Assembly (NCBI RefSeq): GCF_009789195.1 | Contig: NZ_WSTC01000017.1 | Span: 62,001 to 126,000, forward strand | Direction: 5' to 3' | Origin: Paenibacillus sp. MMS18-CY102 | GTDB lineage: Bacteria; Bacillota; Bacilli; Paenibacillales; Paenibacillaceae | Length of the DNA stretch: 64,000 nt | Shown: one piece after another, positions 41,505 through 49,983 of the stretch | How positions within the stretch are numbered: the stretch's first letter is position 1 | Layout of the letters: every line of letters begins with the position of its first letter | The notes under the pieces: model-generated | The model's database searches: none | What the model was told of the DNA's origin: nothing | Seen by the model: only the letters and a program-made list of their open reading frames with translations | Translations under genes and position numbers: made by a program

Positions 41505-43325
41505 ATGACGCAACCCATCCAACCGACGAATCCGACCCGCTCCGAACCAGCCGGCGCTAACCGAAAGCTGAATCCGCTCGTCGATTGGCGTTTTGAACGC
41601 TCTTGGTTCGACGAGCTGCAGAGCCGGCTGAACCGTAATGGCCCTTGGGACAACTGGCCGCTCTATCAACTCGCCGTCGAAGCCGAGCAAGCGAAGCAGG
41701 TGACGAGCTTTGACGAGCTGCGCTGCCTTCGCTGCCTGCCTTCACTTGAGCCAATGGCTCATCAAATATCAACGGCTAGCAAGGTGCTGCACGAAATGGG
41801 CGGCCGCGCCATCTTGGCTGATGAGGTCGGGCTTGGCAAAACGATTGAAGCAGGCCTTGTGCTCAAAGAATATATGATGCGTGGGCTGGTGAAGCGTGCC
41901 CTAATCCTTGTGCCGGCTTCCCTCGTGCTGCAATGGGTCCGTGAGCTAAACCAGAAGTTCGGCATACCCGCTGTCGCACAGAAGAAAGAGCATACGTGGG
42001 CATGTGATGTCGTTGTCGCTTCGATGGACACAGCCAAACGCGACCCTCACCGCGAGAAGCTGATGGCGCAAGAGTATGACATTCTGATCATCGACGAGGC
42101 CCATAAGCTCAAAAATAAGAAAACGACCAACTACCAGTTCGTCACCCAGCTCAACAAAAAATACTGCCTGCTATTAACAGCAACGCCCGTTCAGAACGAC
42201 CTGGACGAGCTCTATAACCTGATTACCCTGCTTAAGCCTGGCCAACTCGGGGGGCAGAGCGAATTTGCTGCAAACTTCGTCGTCGATAAGCGGCTGCCTA
42301 AGAACGAAGGGCAGTTGCAAGAAGCACTGTCTGCGGTTATGATCCGAAATCGCCGCGGAGACGGGGACATTCAGTTCACGAAACGGATCGTCCGCAACAT
42401 CCCACTTGCGCTATCGCCGGAGGAAAAAGCGCTCTATGACGGCGTAACCGCCTTCGTCCGTGAACGCGTTGTCGAGACCGTCGCAGATATGGCGAGCATG
42501 CTATCGCTCGTTACGCTACAGCGGGAAGTGTGCTCCAGCCGCGATGCGGTGTTCTTAACGCTTGTAAACCTATTTAAGAAAACAGCCGAAGACTCTCCCT
42601 TACGGGCCAAAATATGGGCGCTTGTCGAGGTCATCCGCAGTATCACCTCGAATACGAAAGCTGAAAAAGCGATGGAGCTTATCCGCGAAATCGATGATAA
42701 GGTGATCATTTTCACCGAATATCGAGCGACGCAAGAATATTTGCTGCAATATTTCCGCTCGCATGGGCTGCAAGCAGTCCCTTATCGGGGCGGCATGAAT
42801 CGCGGCAAAAAAGATTGGATGATGGACCTGTTCCGCGGCCGTGCGCAGGTGCTTATCGCGACAGAAGCTGGCGGCGAGGGCATCAACCTGCAATTTTGCC
42901 ACCACATGATCAACTTCGACCTGCCTTGGAATCCAATGCGCGTCGAGCAACGAATCGGGCGGGTGCACCGCCTGGGGCAGAAGCATGACGTGCGCATCTA
43001 TAACCTGTGTACGCTTGGCACAATCGAGGAGCATATCGTGAATCTGCTGCATGAGAAAATCAACCTGTTCGAGCTCGTCATCGGCGAATTGGACCATATC
43101 CTTGAACGATTCGAGAAGCAGGAGTTATCGATGGAACAGCAGATCGCCCGTATGGTAGCCGAATCAGGAGATGGCTCAGAGCTACGGCAGAGGATCGATG
43201 GCCTAGGCAGCTCGATAAGCCGCATTCGCGATGAGGTGCAGTCTGAAATTCTCGATGAAGACAATCCGCTGGCGAATATGCTCGATGCTGTCGGCCAAAC
43301 CATCTCGTTGGAGGCAAGCCCATGA
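41505..43325 (+). CDS. yqhH: SNF2-family DEAD/H helicase-like ATPase (YqhH-like)
   Basis: A 606-residue ATPase of the SNF2/RapA group. Motif I is ADEVGLGKT near 105, motif II DEAH near 197, motif III LLTATPVQN, and motif VI RIGRVHRLGQ near 484. It therefore has both RecA-like lobes and probably acts as a nucleic-acid translocase without true unwinding. The ATG at 41505 has AAAGGAG seven bases upstream. It overlaps the following yqhG-like gene by four bases (ATGA), a pairing conserved in Bacillus. The cellular role of YqhH remains unknown. Confidence 0.88.
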   Translation: MTQPIQPTNPTRSEPAGANRKLNPLVDWRFERSWFDELQSRLNRNGPWDNWPLYQLAVEAEQAKQVTSFDELRCLRCLPSLEPMAHQISTASKVLHEMGGRAILADEVGLGKTIEAGLVLKEYMMRGLVKRALILVPASLVLQWVRELNQKFGIPAVAQKKEHTWACDVVVASMDTAKRDPHREKLMAQEYDILIIDEAHKLKNKKTTNYQFVTQLNKKYCLLLTATPVQNDLDELYNLITLLKPGQLGGQSEFAANFVVDKRLPKNEGQLQEALSAVMIRNRRGDGDIQFTKRIVRNIPLALSPEEKALYDGVTAFVRERVVETVADMASMLSLVTLQREVCSSRDAVFLTLVNLFKKTAEDSPLRAKIWALVEVIRSITSNTKAEKAMELIREIDDKVIIFTEYRATQEYLLQYFRSHGLQAVPYRGGMNRGKKDWMMDLFRGRAQVLIATEAGGEGINLQFCHHMINFDLPWNPMRVEQRIGRVHRLGQKHDVRIYNLCTLGTIEEHIVNLLHEKINLFELVIGELDHILERFEKQELSMEQQIARMVAESGDGSELRQRIDGLGSSISRIRDEVQSEILDEDNPLANMLDAVGQTISLEASP

Positions 43326-44311
43326 ACGAACGCCAAGTGCACAAATATGTCCAGCGGTTTCTCGAAGCAACGGAATGTGTCATTCTTGAGAAATCGCCTT
43401 CCCATTTTAAAGTGAAGCTATCGCCTGCCGCAGACCGTTCGCTCACCAACCGGCCATACTATTGGAGCTTCGTTGATCGGACTGGCGCAGATCCTGAGAC
43501 GATGTCCATGCTGTTCGTGACCGACAAGGCCAAATATGACGCCGCCGAGGCCGCTGCACAAGAAGTGCCTTTGCAGCCGCAAGGCGCAAATGCACCTGCG
43601 GGAGGGCCAGACACTGCTACACCAGGAGGAAGCGGCCTTTCCACTGCAGCCGAAGCGGCGCTCGGCCGGTCATTTGGGTTTGTCCATGGCGCGATGAATA
43701 CGGTACGCATGCCGCGGGAGGATTTGCATTTTGGCTCGCGCAAGCTTGACCAACTGTTCGATGCCAGCAGTGCGGGCGGCAGCTATGTCTACCTATTTCA
43801 GGAGCCTGAGCGAAAGCACGCCCTTCCTTACGACTCGACGCCATACACCGCGTGGCTTGGCGTAAACTTGAAGGTTGAATTCGCCTGTGACCGCAAACGC
43901 GAAGAGTTTCATTCCATCGGCGTCTCCCTTGCTTCCGGCCAATGCGTCGAGCGATTCCATGACCGGCTGCTCGAGCTCAAATTAACGCCAAAGCTGCCGC
44001 CTAATGTGCATATTACGAAAAATGGCATTTCGCTTCACAAAGCGATGGCGACAATCGAGCAAATGATCGAACGTAAGCTAAAACAGCAGGATTATAGCTG
44101 GGCTGCTTCCGCAAGCGAACGGCTGGATGAGGAGCTTGGGCGCATCAAGCATTATTATGAGCCGCTCATCGATACAGCTATCGAGGAAAACAAAGGTGCC
44201 ATCTCGGAGCAATATGAGAAACGGCAAGCCGAAATTCGTTGGCAGTATGAACCCCGCGTTACAGCGTCTGCCATCAACTGCGGCATTTTTCATCTTTCGG
44301 GTATCGATTGA
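43322..44311 (+). CDS. yqhG: YqhG-family protein
   Basis: A 329-residue cytoplasmic protein, recognised as YqhG by the N-terminal pattern MNERQVHKYVQRFLEATE, the NRPYYWSFVDRTG segment and the neighbouring yqhH. An Ala/Gly/Pro-rich insert (about 75-110) separates two conserved parts, and the C-terminal third is a long helical, charged region, probably coiled coil. The function is unknown. Translational coupling to the helicase suggests a partner role. Compared with Bacillus YqhG (about 260 residues) this copy is longer because of the insert. Confidence 0.85.
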   Translation: MNERQVHKYVQRFLEATECVILEKSPSHFKVKLSPAADRSLTNRPYYWSFVDRTGADPETMSMLFVTDKAKYDAAEAAAQEVPLQPQGANAPAGGPDTATPGGSGLSTAAEAALGRSFGFVHGAMNTVRMPREDLHFGSRKLDQLFDASSAGGSYVYLFQEPERKHALPYDSTPYTAWLGVNLKVEFACDRKREEFHSIGVSLASGQCVERFHDRLLELKLTPKLPPNVHITKNGISLHKAMATIEQMIERKLKQQDYSWAASASERLDEELGRIKHYYEPLIDTAIEENKGAISEQYEKRQAEIRWQYEPRVTASAINCGIFHLSGID

Positions 44312-44443
44312 CAGTGGGCTACAAAATTAGAACCGATGCCGTACGCGTCTGCGCGACAGCTTCCAACAGCGTTCTTGGGAGCTTGTCCGTACAATGAAGA
44401 GGAACGTAAGCGGCTTCATGCCGCGCGAAAGGCGGAGATCACG

Positions 44444-45421
44444 ATGCGCCATCCCTATATGGGCAAACTTATCCTTTTAGCCGTACTTGGAGCAGCCATG
44501 CTGCAACCGATTGCAGCTGCCAGCGCAGCGGCTACTTCGGCAACCGTGCAGGCCACGGCCATCCAAATCAATCCGTCGCCCAAGCCAGACGCACAGAAGC
44601 TCGAAAACCAAGTCCGTTCTTGGATGGACGAGCTTGCGAAGCAGCCTTCTTTTGCCTCTTGGACTGGTGCTGAATACACCATTGAACCGCTTGGCCCAGG
44701 TACCCATGCTTGGTATGTGATTATCTCAATAAGCGGAAAAACCGTTGGTTATATGATCGTGAATGCAACGGCAAATGGCGGTTTTGAATTAGGGGAATAC
44801 GGAGTTGGGCAGCGGCCGTTATTCGATATGCAAACGCTGCGCTTGTCATTAGAGCGGCAAGGCGTCATTCCAAGCCGTACTGCTTCATCCACGTCGCCCA
44901 AAGCTGGGCAGCCCGCTTTCCAAGCAGAGCGGCTATATGCGAACGGGCTAGTTGCCGCTTGGCGCATCGTGACAGCTGATCGCGAGGTGCTGTATGCAGA
45001 TGCAGCTACTGGCGATATTTTGCCTACTGATGACCGCTTATGGAAGCTAGCCGCCGCTCATGTGCAGCAATCCGATTCTTTCCCCGTATCCGCCGGCGTA
45101 AAATCTCATGTCTATCGCGCATATCGCGGCAGCTCATTCGACATTTATGCCGATTTGCCATGGCTGACCTCGCCATCGGTAAAACTAAAACAAGCAGAGC
45201 AGCTGCTCAAGCCGATTGAATCGGACCGCCCGATTCGTTACGTTACGGAGCTATTTGACCAGTCGGCTACGTTCATATGGGGCATTACCGGCTTCCAGCA
45301 ATGGTCGAACCATGCGGTCTATTTACAACTCGAAGAGCCCGATCCAGAAGGGAACGGGCCACAATATAGCCGATATATCGGGTTATCCTTGCTCTCGGCC
45401 TTCGGCCGCTTTTACAGTTGA
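44444..45421 (+). CDS. Secreted protein of unknown function
   Basis: A protein of about 325 residues with an N-terminal signal peptide (LILLAVLGAAM, cleavage near AAASAAA). The mature part has a strand-helix pattern reminiscent of PepSY-like inhibitor folds (AWRIVTADREVLYADAATGDILP), but no family can be named. GGAG lies six bases before the ATG at 44444; an ATG two lines earlier in frame lacks a ribosome site. Its 3' end overlaps the convergent yqzE-like gene by 39 bases. Confidence 0.6.
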   Translation: MRHPYMGKLILLAVLGAAMLQPIAAASAAATSATVQATAIQINPSPKPDAQKLENQVRSWMDELAKQPSFASWTGAEYTIEPLGPGTHAWYVIISISGKTVGYMIVNATANGGFELGEYGVGQRPLFDMQTLRLSLERQGVIPSRTASSTSPKAGQPAFQAERLYANGLVAAWRIVTADREVLYADAATGDILPTDDRLWKLAAAHVQQSDSFPVSAGVKSHVYRAYRGSSFDIYADLPWLTSPSVKLKQAEQLLKPIESDRPIRYVTELFDQSATFIWGITGFQQWSNHAVYLQLEEPDPEGNGPQYSRYIGLSLLSAFGRFYS

Positions 45422-45637
45422 TGGCGCCGTCCCTCGCATGCCCCTCATCCAAGTGAATAACGCAGTGAATAGCGTGACTGGCGCCAAGCCGAACCAGCGA
45501 GTCACCCATGGCTCCCTGGCCGACTTGGCTGCTTGCTTATTGCGGCGGCGCTGCTCGCGCTCCTCGACAGGCGTATCGATGTAATGGACGAATTGCCCTG
45601 CCATATATTTAATGAGTTCATCTCTTTTATCTGCCAT
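45383..45637 (-). CDS. yqzE: YqzE-family small protein
   Basis: An 84-residue protein that begins MADKRDELIKYMAGQFVHYIDTP, the signature of YqzE, followed by a basic stretch (REQRRRNKQ) and one hydrophobic segment (WFGLAPVTLFTALF). YqzE is a small Firmicute protein encoded near the comG competence operon and yqhGH in Bacillus; its function is unknown. Here the neighbouring yqhGH are kept while comG and sinIR-tasA are absent. GGGGAG lies upstream of the ATG. Its end overlaps the convergent secreted-protein gene. Confidence 0.8.
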   Translation of the reverse strand: MADKRDELIKYMAGQFVHYIDTPVEEREQRRRNKQAAKSAREPWVTRWFGLAPVTLFTALFTWMRGMRGTAPSTVKAAEGREQG

Positions 45638-45794
45638 TATTGTTCACTCCCCTACTCCAATTGGCCGCTATCTTATTCGTTTCCGCCTCTACAGCATTCC
45701 CTCCATTCACAAACAATAAACATGCATGAATTGCCATCCTTCAAGCCACGCTAAGAGCAGACCAGTGCTGTTTGGCCTATAGGAGGATAACCGG

Positions 45795-46580
45795 ATGAAT
45801 CACCAAGACCAGAAACAAGAAGACCAATTATCGATTAGGCGCAAAAGCTTCATGAACAACTGGAACAAACGCAAGCTTATCATTCCAATTGCGATTTCAG
45901 CACTACTGTGGAGCCCGGTCTCTGTTAGCCATCACGCTGCCGCTGCTGCCGACCATAGCGAACCGCCACATTACAAGCGAGCGCTCCCCTCTGCAGCCAT
46001 TCTAATCGATGCCGGTCACGGAGGCGTTGATGGCGGAACCGTGTTCGGCGACACACTAGAGAAGCATATCAATCTGGCTGTTGCCCAAAAGCTGTACTTG
46101 TTGCTTCGCAGCCAAGGCATTAACGCCGTGCTGAATCGAACTGGCGATTATGCGTTAAGCGACGATAATCGATGGCATCAGACCTCTTCACGCCATCGGC
46201 GTGACCTATCGCAGCGCCGGCAGCTTACCGATGAGATCGATATCGCGTTATTCGTCAGCCTGCATGTTAACTGGGCCAAGAATGCCGTCAAGCATGGGCC
46301 GCTAGTGTTGCATCAGGACAATGGAAAAAGCGCCCTGCTTGCAACTTGCATTCAGGACGCTTTAAACCAGTTTCAGAAAACCAGTGAGCTGCCGAGGCTC
46401 GGCAAACCTTATTACTTGCTCAAAACCGTCAAACAACCAGCCGTTATTGTGGAGATGGGCTTCTTATCCCATGCTGGCGATCGGCAGATGCTCACGAATC
46501 GCGTATCGCAGACGAGGTTGGCTACGTCCATTGCAAATGGGTTACGGCAATATATGATGCTCGTCGGTTCGCTGGACTAA
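45795..46580 (+). CDS. N-acetylmuramoyl-L-alanine amidase (Amidase_3, CwlD-like)
   Basis: A secreted or membrane-anchored zinc amidase of 261 residues. The cytoplasmic start is charged, then a hydrophobic anchor (about 29-42), then the Amidase_3 domain from about 66. Zinc ligands are visible in DAGHGG (73-78), the Glu of LEKHIN, and SLHVN (155-159); the catalytic Glu is in VEMGFLS near 220. It cleaves the amide bond between muramic acid and the stem peptide. The length and single domain fit CwlD, which acts in spore cortex formation, but vegetative roles cannot be excluded. AGGAGG lies eight bases before the ATG. Its end overlaps the convergent deacetylase gene by 39 bases. Confidence 0.85.
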   Translation: MNHQDQKQEDQLSIRRKSFMNNWNKRKLIIPIAISALLWSPVSVSHHAAAAADHSEPPHYKRALPSAAILIDAGHGGVDGGTVFGDTLEKHINLAVAQKLYLLLRSQGINAVLNRTGDYALSDDNRWHQTSSRHRRDLSQRRQLTDEIDIALFVSLHVNWAKNAVKHGPLVLHQDNGKSALLATCIQDALNQFQKTSELPRLGKPYYLLKTVKQPAVIVEMGFLSHAGDRQMLTNRVSQTRLATSIANGLRQYMMLVGSLD

Positions 46581-47399
46581 ATCAGAAAGCTTGACGATTA
46601 CGGCATTTTCCCGAAGTACGGGTGTCGATTGGAGCAGAACTGCTGCCGTTTTCTTGCCTGGCGGTCCGACATGGCCAATCGCGACACAATTCTCATGCTC
46701 CTCTAAGTATTTGCGCAGCACTCCGATTTGCTTGGCAATATGCTGGACCGAGTACACATCGTCTAGAAACACATGATTGGAGAGCAATGGAACACCGAGC
46801 TCATTGGCGACTTTGGGCACCACCGTTTTGAATGTCGTTCGGCTGTCGAGGAAAAATAACCCCCGCTCCTTGCACACGGCAAGCACAATCCGCATCGCTC
46901 GCTCATCCGCCGTTACCTTGGAGCCCATATGGTTATTCATTCCGACAGCGAACGGCACATTATCGATAGCCGCTTCGACCCGTTTGCGGATTTCGCTGTC
47001 ACTAAGGTCTGTCGTTAACGCGCCGGGACCGAGCCACTCCCGCTTGCCTTTATTCGGCTCCATCGGCATGTGAACAATGACATCATGGCCGAGCTTATGC
47101 GCAGTCTCCGCATCAGCACGTGTCGTCGGCATGAACGGCATTACTGCTACTGTGAATGGAAACGGCAGCTTCATCATCTCTGCCGTACCCGTCATCCCGT
47201 TGCCAAAATCATCAATAACGATCGCTACCCGTTTCGTCTCTGCCGCTCGGCCATCCGTCCCTGCTGATGCAGAAGCCATAGTTGCTGGCACCGTATTGCC
47301 TGCGAGGAGCATGGCTACAAACAAGCAGGCCAGCTTATTGCGCCAACGACCAAATTTTAAACGGGTCGAACGATGTTGCGGTTGCTGCGAATGCATCAT
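46542..47399 (-). CDS. Divergent polysaccharide deacetylase family protein (YibQ-like)
   Basis: A 285-residue exported protein with a basic N-terminus, a signal segment (about 25-45) and a Polysacc_deac_2 domain: VAIVIDDFGNG at about 57-67, VIVHMPMEPN, the GMNNHMGS motif and FLDSRTT. The acidic pair in IDD and the His residues fit a metal-dependent hydrolase of the NodB-like fold. The substrate is unknown; related YibQ proteins are linked to cell-envelope carbohydrate or peptidoglycan. It is convergent with the amidase gene. Confidence 0.85.
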   Translation of the reverse strand: MMHSQQPQHRSTRLKFGRWRNKLACLFVAMLLAGNTVPATMASASAGTDGRAAETKRVAIVIDDFGNGMTGTAEMMKLPFPFTVAVMPFMPTTRADAETAHKLGHDVIVHMPMEPNKGKREWLGPGALTTDLSDSEIRKRVEAAIDNVPFAVGMNNHMGSKVTADERAMRIVLAVCKERGLFFLDSRTTFKTVVPKVANELGVPLLSNHVFLDDVYSVQHIAKQIGVLRKYLEEHENCVAIGHVGPPGKKTAAVLLQSTPVLRENAVIVKLSDLVQRTDEHHILP

Positions 47400-47524
47400 A
47401 ACTTTGGGCCACCACCTTCCTCATTCCATACTTTCATTGTTTGTGCCCATATCAAAAATTATGTACCCCTTCGATTCAAGCCATCCGGCATTATTTACAG
47501 AAAATTCGAACATTGTAAATCGGA

Positions 47525-47554
47525 TTGACTTGAATGGTACGAAAATGATATATT
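47525..47554 (+). promoter_or_regulatory. Promoter of the first tRNA-Leu gene
   Basis: TTGACT (47525-47530) and TATATT (47549-47554) are spaced by 18 bases and placed 22 bases before the tRNA 5' end. Confidence 0.7.
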
Positions 47555-47576
47555 AATTTTCGCAAGTTGTAATTGT

Positions 47577-47663
47577 GCGGTCATGGCGGAATTGGCAGAC
47601 GCGCTGGCTTCAGGTGCCAGTGGTAGCAATACCGTGGAGGTTCGAGTCCTCTTGACCGCACCA
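47577..47663 (+). tRNA. tRNA-Leu (CAG), copy 1
   Basis: An 87-base leucine tRNA including an encoded CCA. The acceptor stem GCGGTCA/TGACCGC is perfect. The anticodon loop TTCAGGT sits in the CTGGC/GCCAG stem, giving anticodon CAG for codon CUG. A long variable arm and the GTTCGAGTC T-loop fit class II tRNA-Leu. Its sequence is identical to the copy at 48077. A terminator follows at 47672-47701. Confidence 0.95.
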
Positions 47664-47671
47664 TCTATAAG

Positions 47672-47701
47672 AGATTCCAGCGCATGAGCTGGAATCTTTT
47701 T
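47672..47701 (+). terminator. Terminator after tRNA-Leu copy 1
   Basis: AGATTCCAGC and GCTGGAATCT pair around a GCATGA loop, followed by TTTTT on the plus strand. Confidence 0.85.
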
Positions 47702-47750
47702 CGTTATTTAGCGGAAGACACTCATGATACGCTGTAAGGAGGCCCTCACC

Positions 47751-48011
47751 ATGGAATGCCGAATCGGCTGTGCAGCTTGCTGCATCGCCATTACGATTAC
47801 TTCCCCTATTCCTGGCATGCCAGAAGGCAAGCCTGCTGGCGTACGTTGCGTACAGCTGGCACAAGATAACCGTTGCCGTTTGTTCGGCAAGCCGGAGCGC
47901 CCTGCCGTATGCGGTGGATTCACTGCGGAGGAATACACCTGCGGCCAGACGAACGAAGACGCATTTCGTATTTTGGCTCAGCTTGAGGCATTAACCGCAC
48001 CGGCATCATAA
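47751..48011 (+). CDS. YkgJ-family cysteine cluster protein
   Basis: An 86-residue protein starting MECRIGCAACCIAIT, with the CX3CX2CC pattern and two further cysteines (CVQL, CRLF, then CGGF and the YTCG segment) that define the YkgJ putative zinc- or iron-chelating family. AAGGAGG lies eight bases before the ATG. It is placed between two identical tRNA-Leu genes, each with its own promoter or terminator, so it is an independent unit. The function is unknown. Confidence 0.8.
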   Translation: MECRIGCAACCIAITITSPIPGMPEGKPAGVRCVQLAQDNRCRLFGKPERPAVCGGFTAEEYTCGQTNEDAFRILAQLEALTAPAS

Positions 48012-48025
48012 AATTAAATAATTCA

Positions 48026-48055
48026 TTGACATCAACAACGTTCTAGTGGTATGAT
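48026..48055 (+). promoter_or_regulatory. Promoter of the second tRNA-Leu gene
   Basis: A perfect TTGACA (48026-48031) and TATGAT (48050-48055) are spaced by 18 bases, the same spacing and distance to the tRNA as the first copy. Confidence 0.75.
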
Positions 48056-48076
48056 CTTTTTTGTCGACATTGACAT

Positions 48077-48163
48077 GCGGTCATGGCGGAATTGGCAGAC
48101 GCGCTGGCTTCAGGTGCCAGTGGTAGCAATACCGTGGAGGTTCGAGTCCTCTTGACCGCACCA
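48077..48163 (+). tRNA. tRNA-Leu (CAG), copy 2
   Basis: Identical over all 87 bases to the copy at 47577, exactly 500 bases downstream. It has anticodon CAG and an encoded CCA. The flanking sequences differ, so the duplication is not recent over its whole length or has been homogenised by gene conversion. It ends at a hairpin at 48178-48202. Confidence 0.95.
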
Positions 48164-48177
48164 CCTTTATAACGAAC

Positions 48178-48202
48178 AGCTCCCTACGAAGGGAGCTTTT
48201 TT
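48178..48202 (+). terminator. Terminator after tRNA-Leu copy 2
   Basis: AGCTCCCT and AGGGAGCT pair around an ACGA tetraloop, followed by a T-run. Confidence 0.88.
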
Positions 48203-48230
48203 GTTCTATTTATACGTTCGGTAGCTTGTT

Positions 48231-48307
48231 AATAGGGCAGATTTTTCTGCCCTATTCCACACATTCGCTCGTTTGCGCGCCAATAGGGCAGGGTTTTTTG
48301 CCCTATT
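48231..48307. repeat. AATAGGGCAG palindrome pair
   Basis: Two palindromes lie at 48231-48256 (arms AATAGGGCAG and CTGCCCTATT) and 48282-48307 (AATAGGGCA and TGCCCTATT), each with a T-rich loop. The half-site CTGCCCTATTCGCACTC at about 2187 resembles the first unit's right side with its flank, so the family recurs in the window. They sit just past the CotH gene stop on the minus strand and could also act as its terminator. Confidence 0.65.
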
Positions 48308-48319
48308 CTTCAGCACCTA

Positions 48320-49969
48320 TCAATGTTTTCTGCGGAAATACACAACGAACAAGCAAGCTAGCATAAGTACAATGAGCAAACCGCCTGTCGTTAACGCTTC
48401 AGACGAGCTTCCTTGATTCACTGCCGCTGTTGCCTCGCCAAATCCGCCTGGACCGCCTCCCATGCCGCCACCTGGGAAGCCGCCACCACCACGGTCAAAC
48501 CCATCAGGTGGTGCGCCCATGCCACCGCCGAATCCACCAAAATCGCCGCCCTGCTGCATCGCCTGCCCATTTTGCCCAGCTTCCGCATTGCCTTGGCCTG
48601 CTGCTGCTGCATCAACTTGCCCATTCGCTGCCACGTTGTTTCTGCCTCCTCTTCCCATGCCGCCGCCTCTCATGCCCCCGCCGTTGCCGGAACCGTTGCC
48701 AGCAGACGCGATCGTGCCGTCCAGCTGCTCAGCAACATTGGCAACACGAACCGAGGTGAACGACAGCAGTTGTTGAATGCCTTGCTCATATTGATCATAC
48801 GTATAGAACGCTGTTGGATCGGCTTTTACATGCGCTGAGATCAACTCAGATAGCTGCTTCACCCGTGCTTGGAATACATCATCCTTCAAGTACGAACTAA
48901 GCATTTTATCGATAATCTCGTGATAACGCGTTTTGTACGCATCGACCTTCAATAGCTTGTCGACGAGTGGCCGTTCGGACAAAGCGCCATCCGTCGGTTC
49001 ATCGATCATCAGTGTTGAGCTGCTGCCCAAGCCGCCGAATGCCATGTTGTAGTCCCAAGGCAAAATCGAAAAGACGCCATCGTCCTCATACAAATAGTAA
49101 TTCTGCTTATTGCTGCCGATATAACTGTCTGTATTGGTTGTAACTGCATTCAAAGCAATATAGCCGAGCGCATCCTCAACGTTAAGGACGCTTTCGTAGT
49201 CGGTGCCATCGTTAAGCTCTTTAATCATGTCGATCAGGACATCATCATTGGACTTTGCCGACTTGCGCGAAAGTCCCGGATAATCAGACTCGCTGTCACC
49301 TTTATACAGCAGATCGCTACCGTTACCCATGATCCCTTTGTACAAAGCACCATAGGTGTTGCCAAAATTCCGCTCCAGATAGGAATCGCCAATCTGCTCA
49401 ACAGCAAGATAGAAACCTTTCAGCTCTCCGTTGACATACACATTGACGTACGAATACTTAGGCGTCGGCAAACCCATTGACTCTGCAAGCTCATAGGTCA
49501 GAAACTCACGCATATACGTTGCGTCACTGTAATTGTTGTTCAAGTTGATTTTGGCAAGCCCTAACAAGGTTTGATTCGAAATATACTCGTCAAATGACAG
49601 CTTAAAGCTGTATCGGTCTGAATCAGGCATGCTGACGACCGAGCGCAAGGAAAGATTGCCCTTCGTTCGAACGCCTACATTATCAAGTTGAATGCCGTTA
49701 TACTCCACTGTTGCCGACTTGAACTCCTCCGCAGAAGCGTTATCCAGCATCGATTGAAAATCATCGGGGTCGATCGTAATTTTCACATCAACGACCTTAT
49801 CCTTCACAAACACATCCTGGTCCAACTGTTCGGTATTGGCCGCAGCCGAGGTGCCGCCCGAAACCGCGGAATCCCCGGTGCCCCCAGCCCAGCCGTCAAG
49901 CACAATGCCCGCGATGAGCGCAACAATCATGCTTACAACGAGAAGGGGGACGGCGGTTTTGGATTTCAT
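48320..49969 (-). CDS. CotH-kinase family membrane protein
   Basis: A 549-residue CotH-family protein. An N-terminal signal anchor (about 8-27) is followed by the CotH domain (about 55-390) with YSFKLSFDEY, the GLAKINLNNNYSDATYMRE segment, and ILPWDYNMAFGG, whose Asp belongs to the kinase-like active site. A Gly/Met/Asn/Gln-rich tail (about 420-515) leads to a C-terminal transmembrane helix and RRKH. CotH of B. subtilis is an atypical kinase that phosphorylates spore coat proteins; this version is membrane-bound and probably faces outward. It is the last gene of an operon after DUF4956 and VTC genes. Confidence 0.85.
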   Translation of the reverse strand: MKSKTAVPLLVVSMIVALIAGIVLDGWAGGTGDSAVSGGTSAAANTEQLDQDVFVKDKVVDVKITIDPDDFQSMLDNASAEEFKSATVEYNGIQLDNVGVRTKGNLSLRSVVSMPDSDRYSFKLSFDEYISNQTLLGLAKINLNNNYSDATYMREFLTYELAESMGLPTPKYSYVNVYVNGELKGFYLAVEQIGDSYLERNFGNTYGALYKGIMGNGSDLLYKGDSESDYPGLSRKSAKSNDDVLIDMIKELNDGTDYESVLNVEDALGYIALNAVTTNTDSYIGSNKQNYYLYEDDGVFSILPWDYNMAFGGLGSSSTLMIDEPTDGALSERPLVDKLLKVDAYKTRYHEIIDKMLSSYLKDDVFQARVKQLSELISAHVKADPTAFYTYDQYEQGIQQLLSFTSVRVANVAEQLDGTIASAGNGSGNGGGMRGGGMGRGGRNNVAANGQVDAAAAGQGNAEAGQNGQAMQQGGDFGGFGGGMGAPPDGFDRGGGGFPGGGMGGGPGGFGEATAAVNQGSSSEALTTGGLLIVLMLACLFVVYFRRKH

Positions 49970-49983
49970 TTTTGGCCGCCTAA

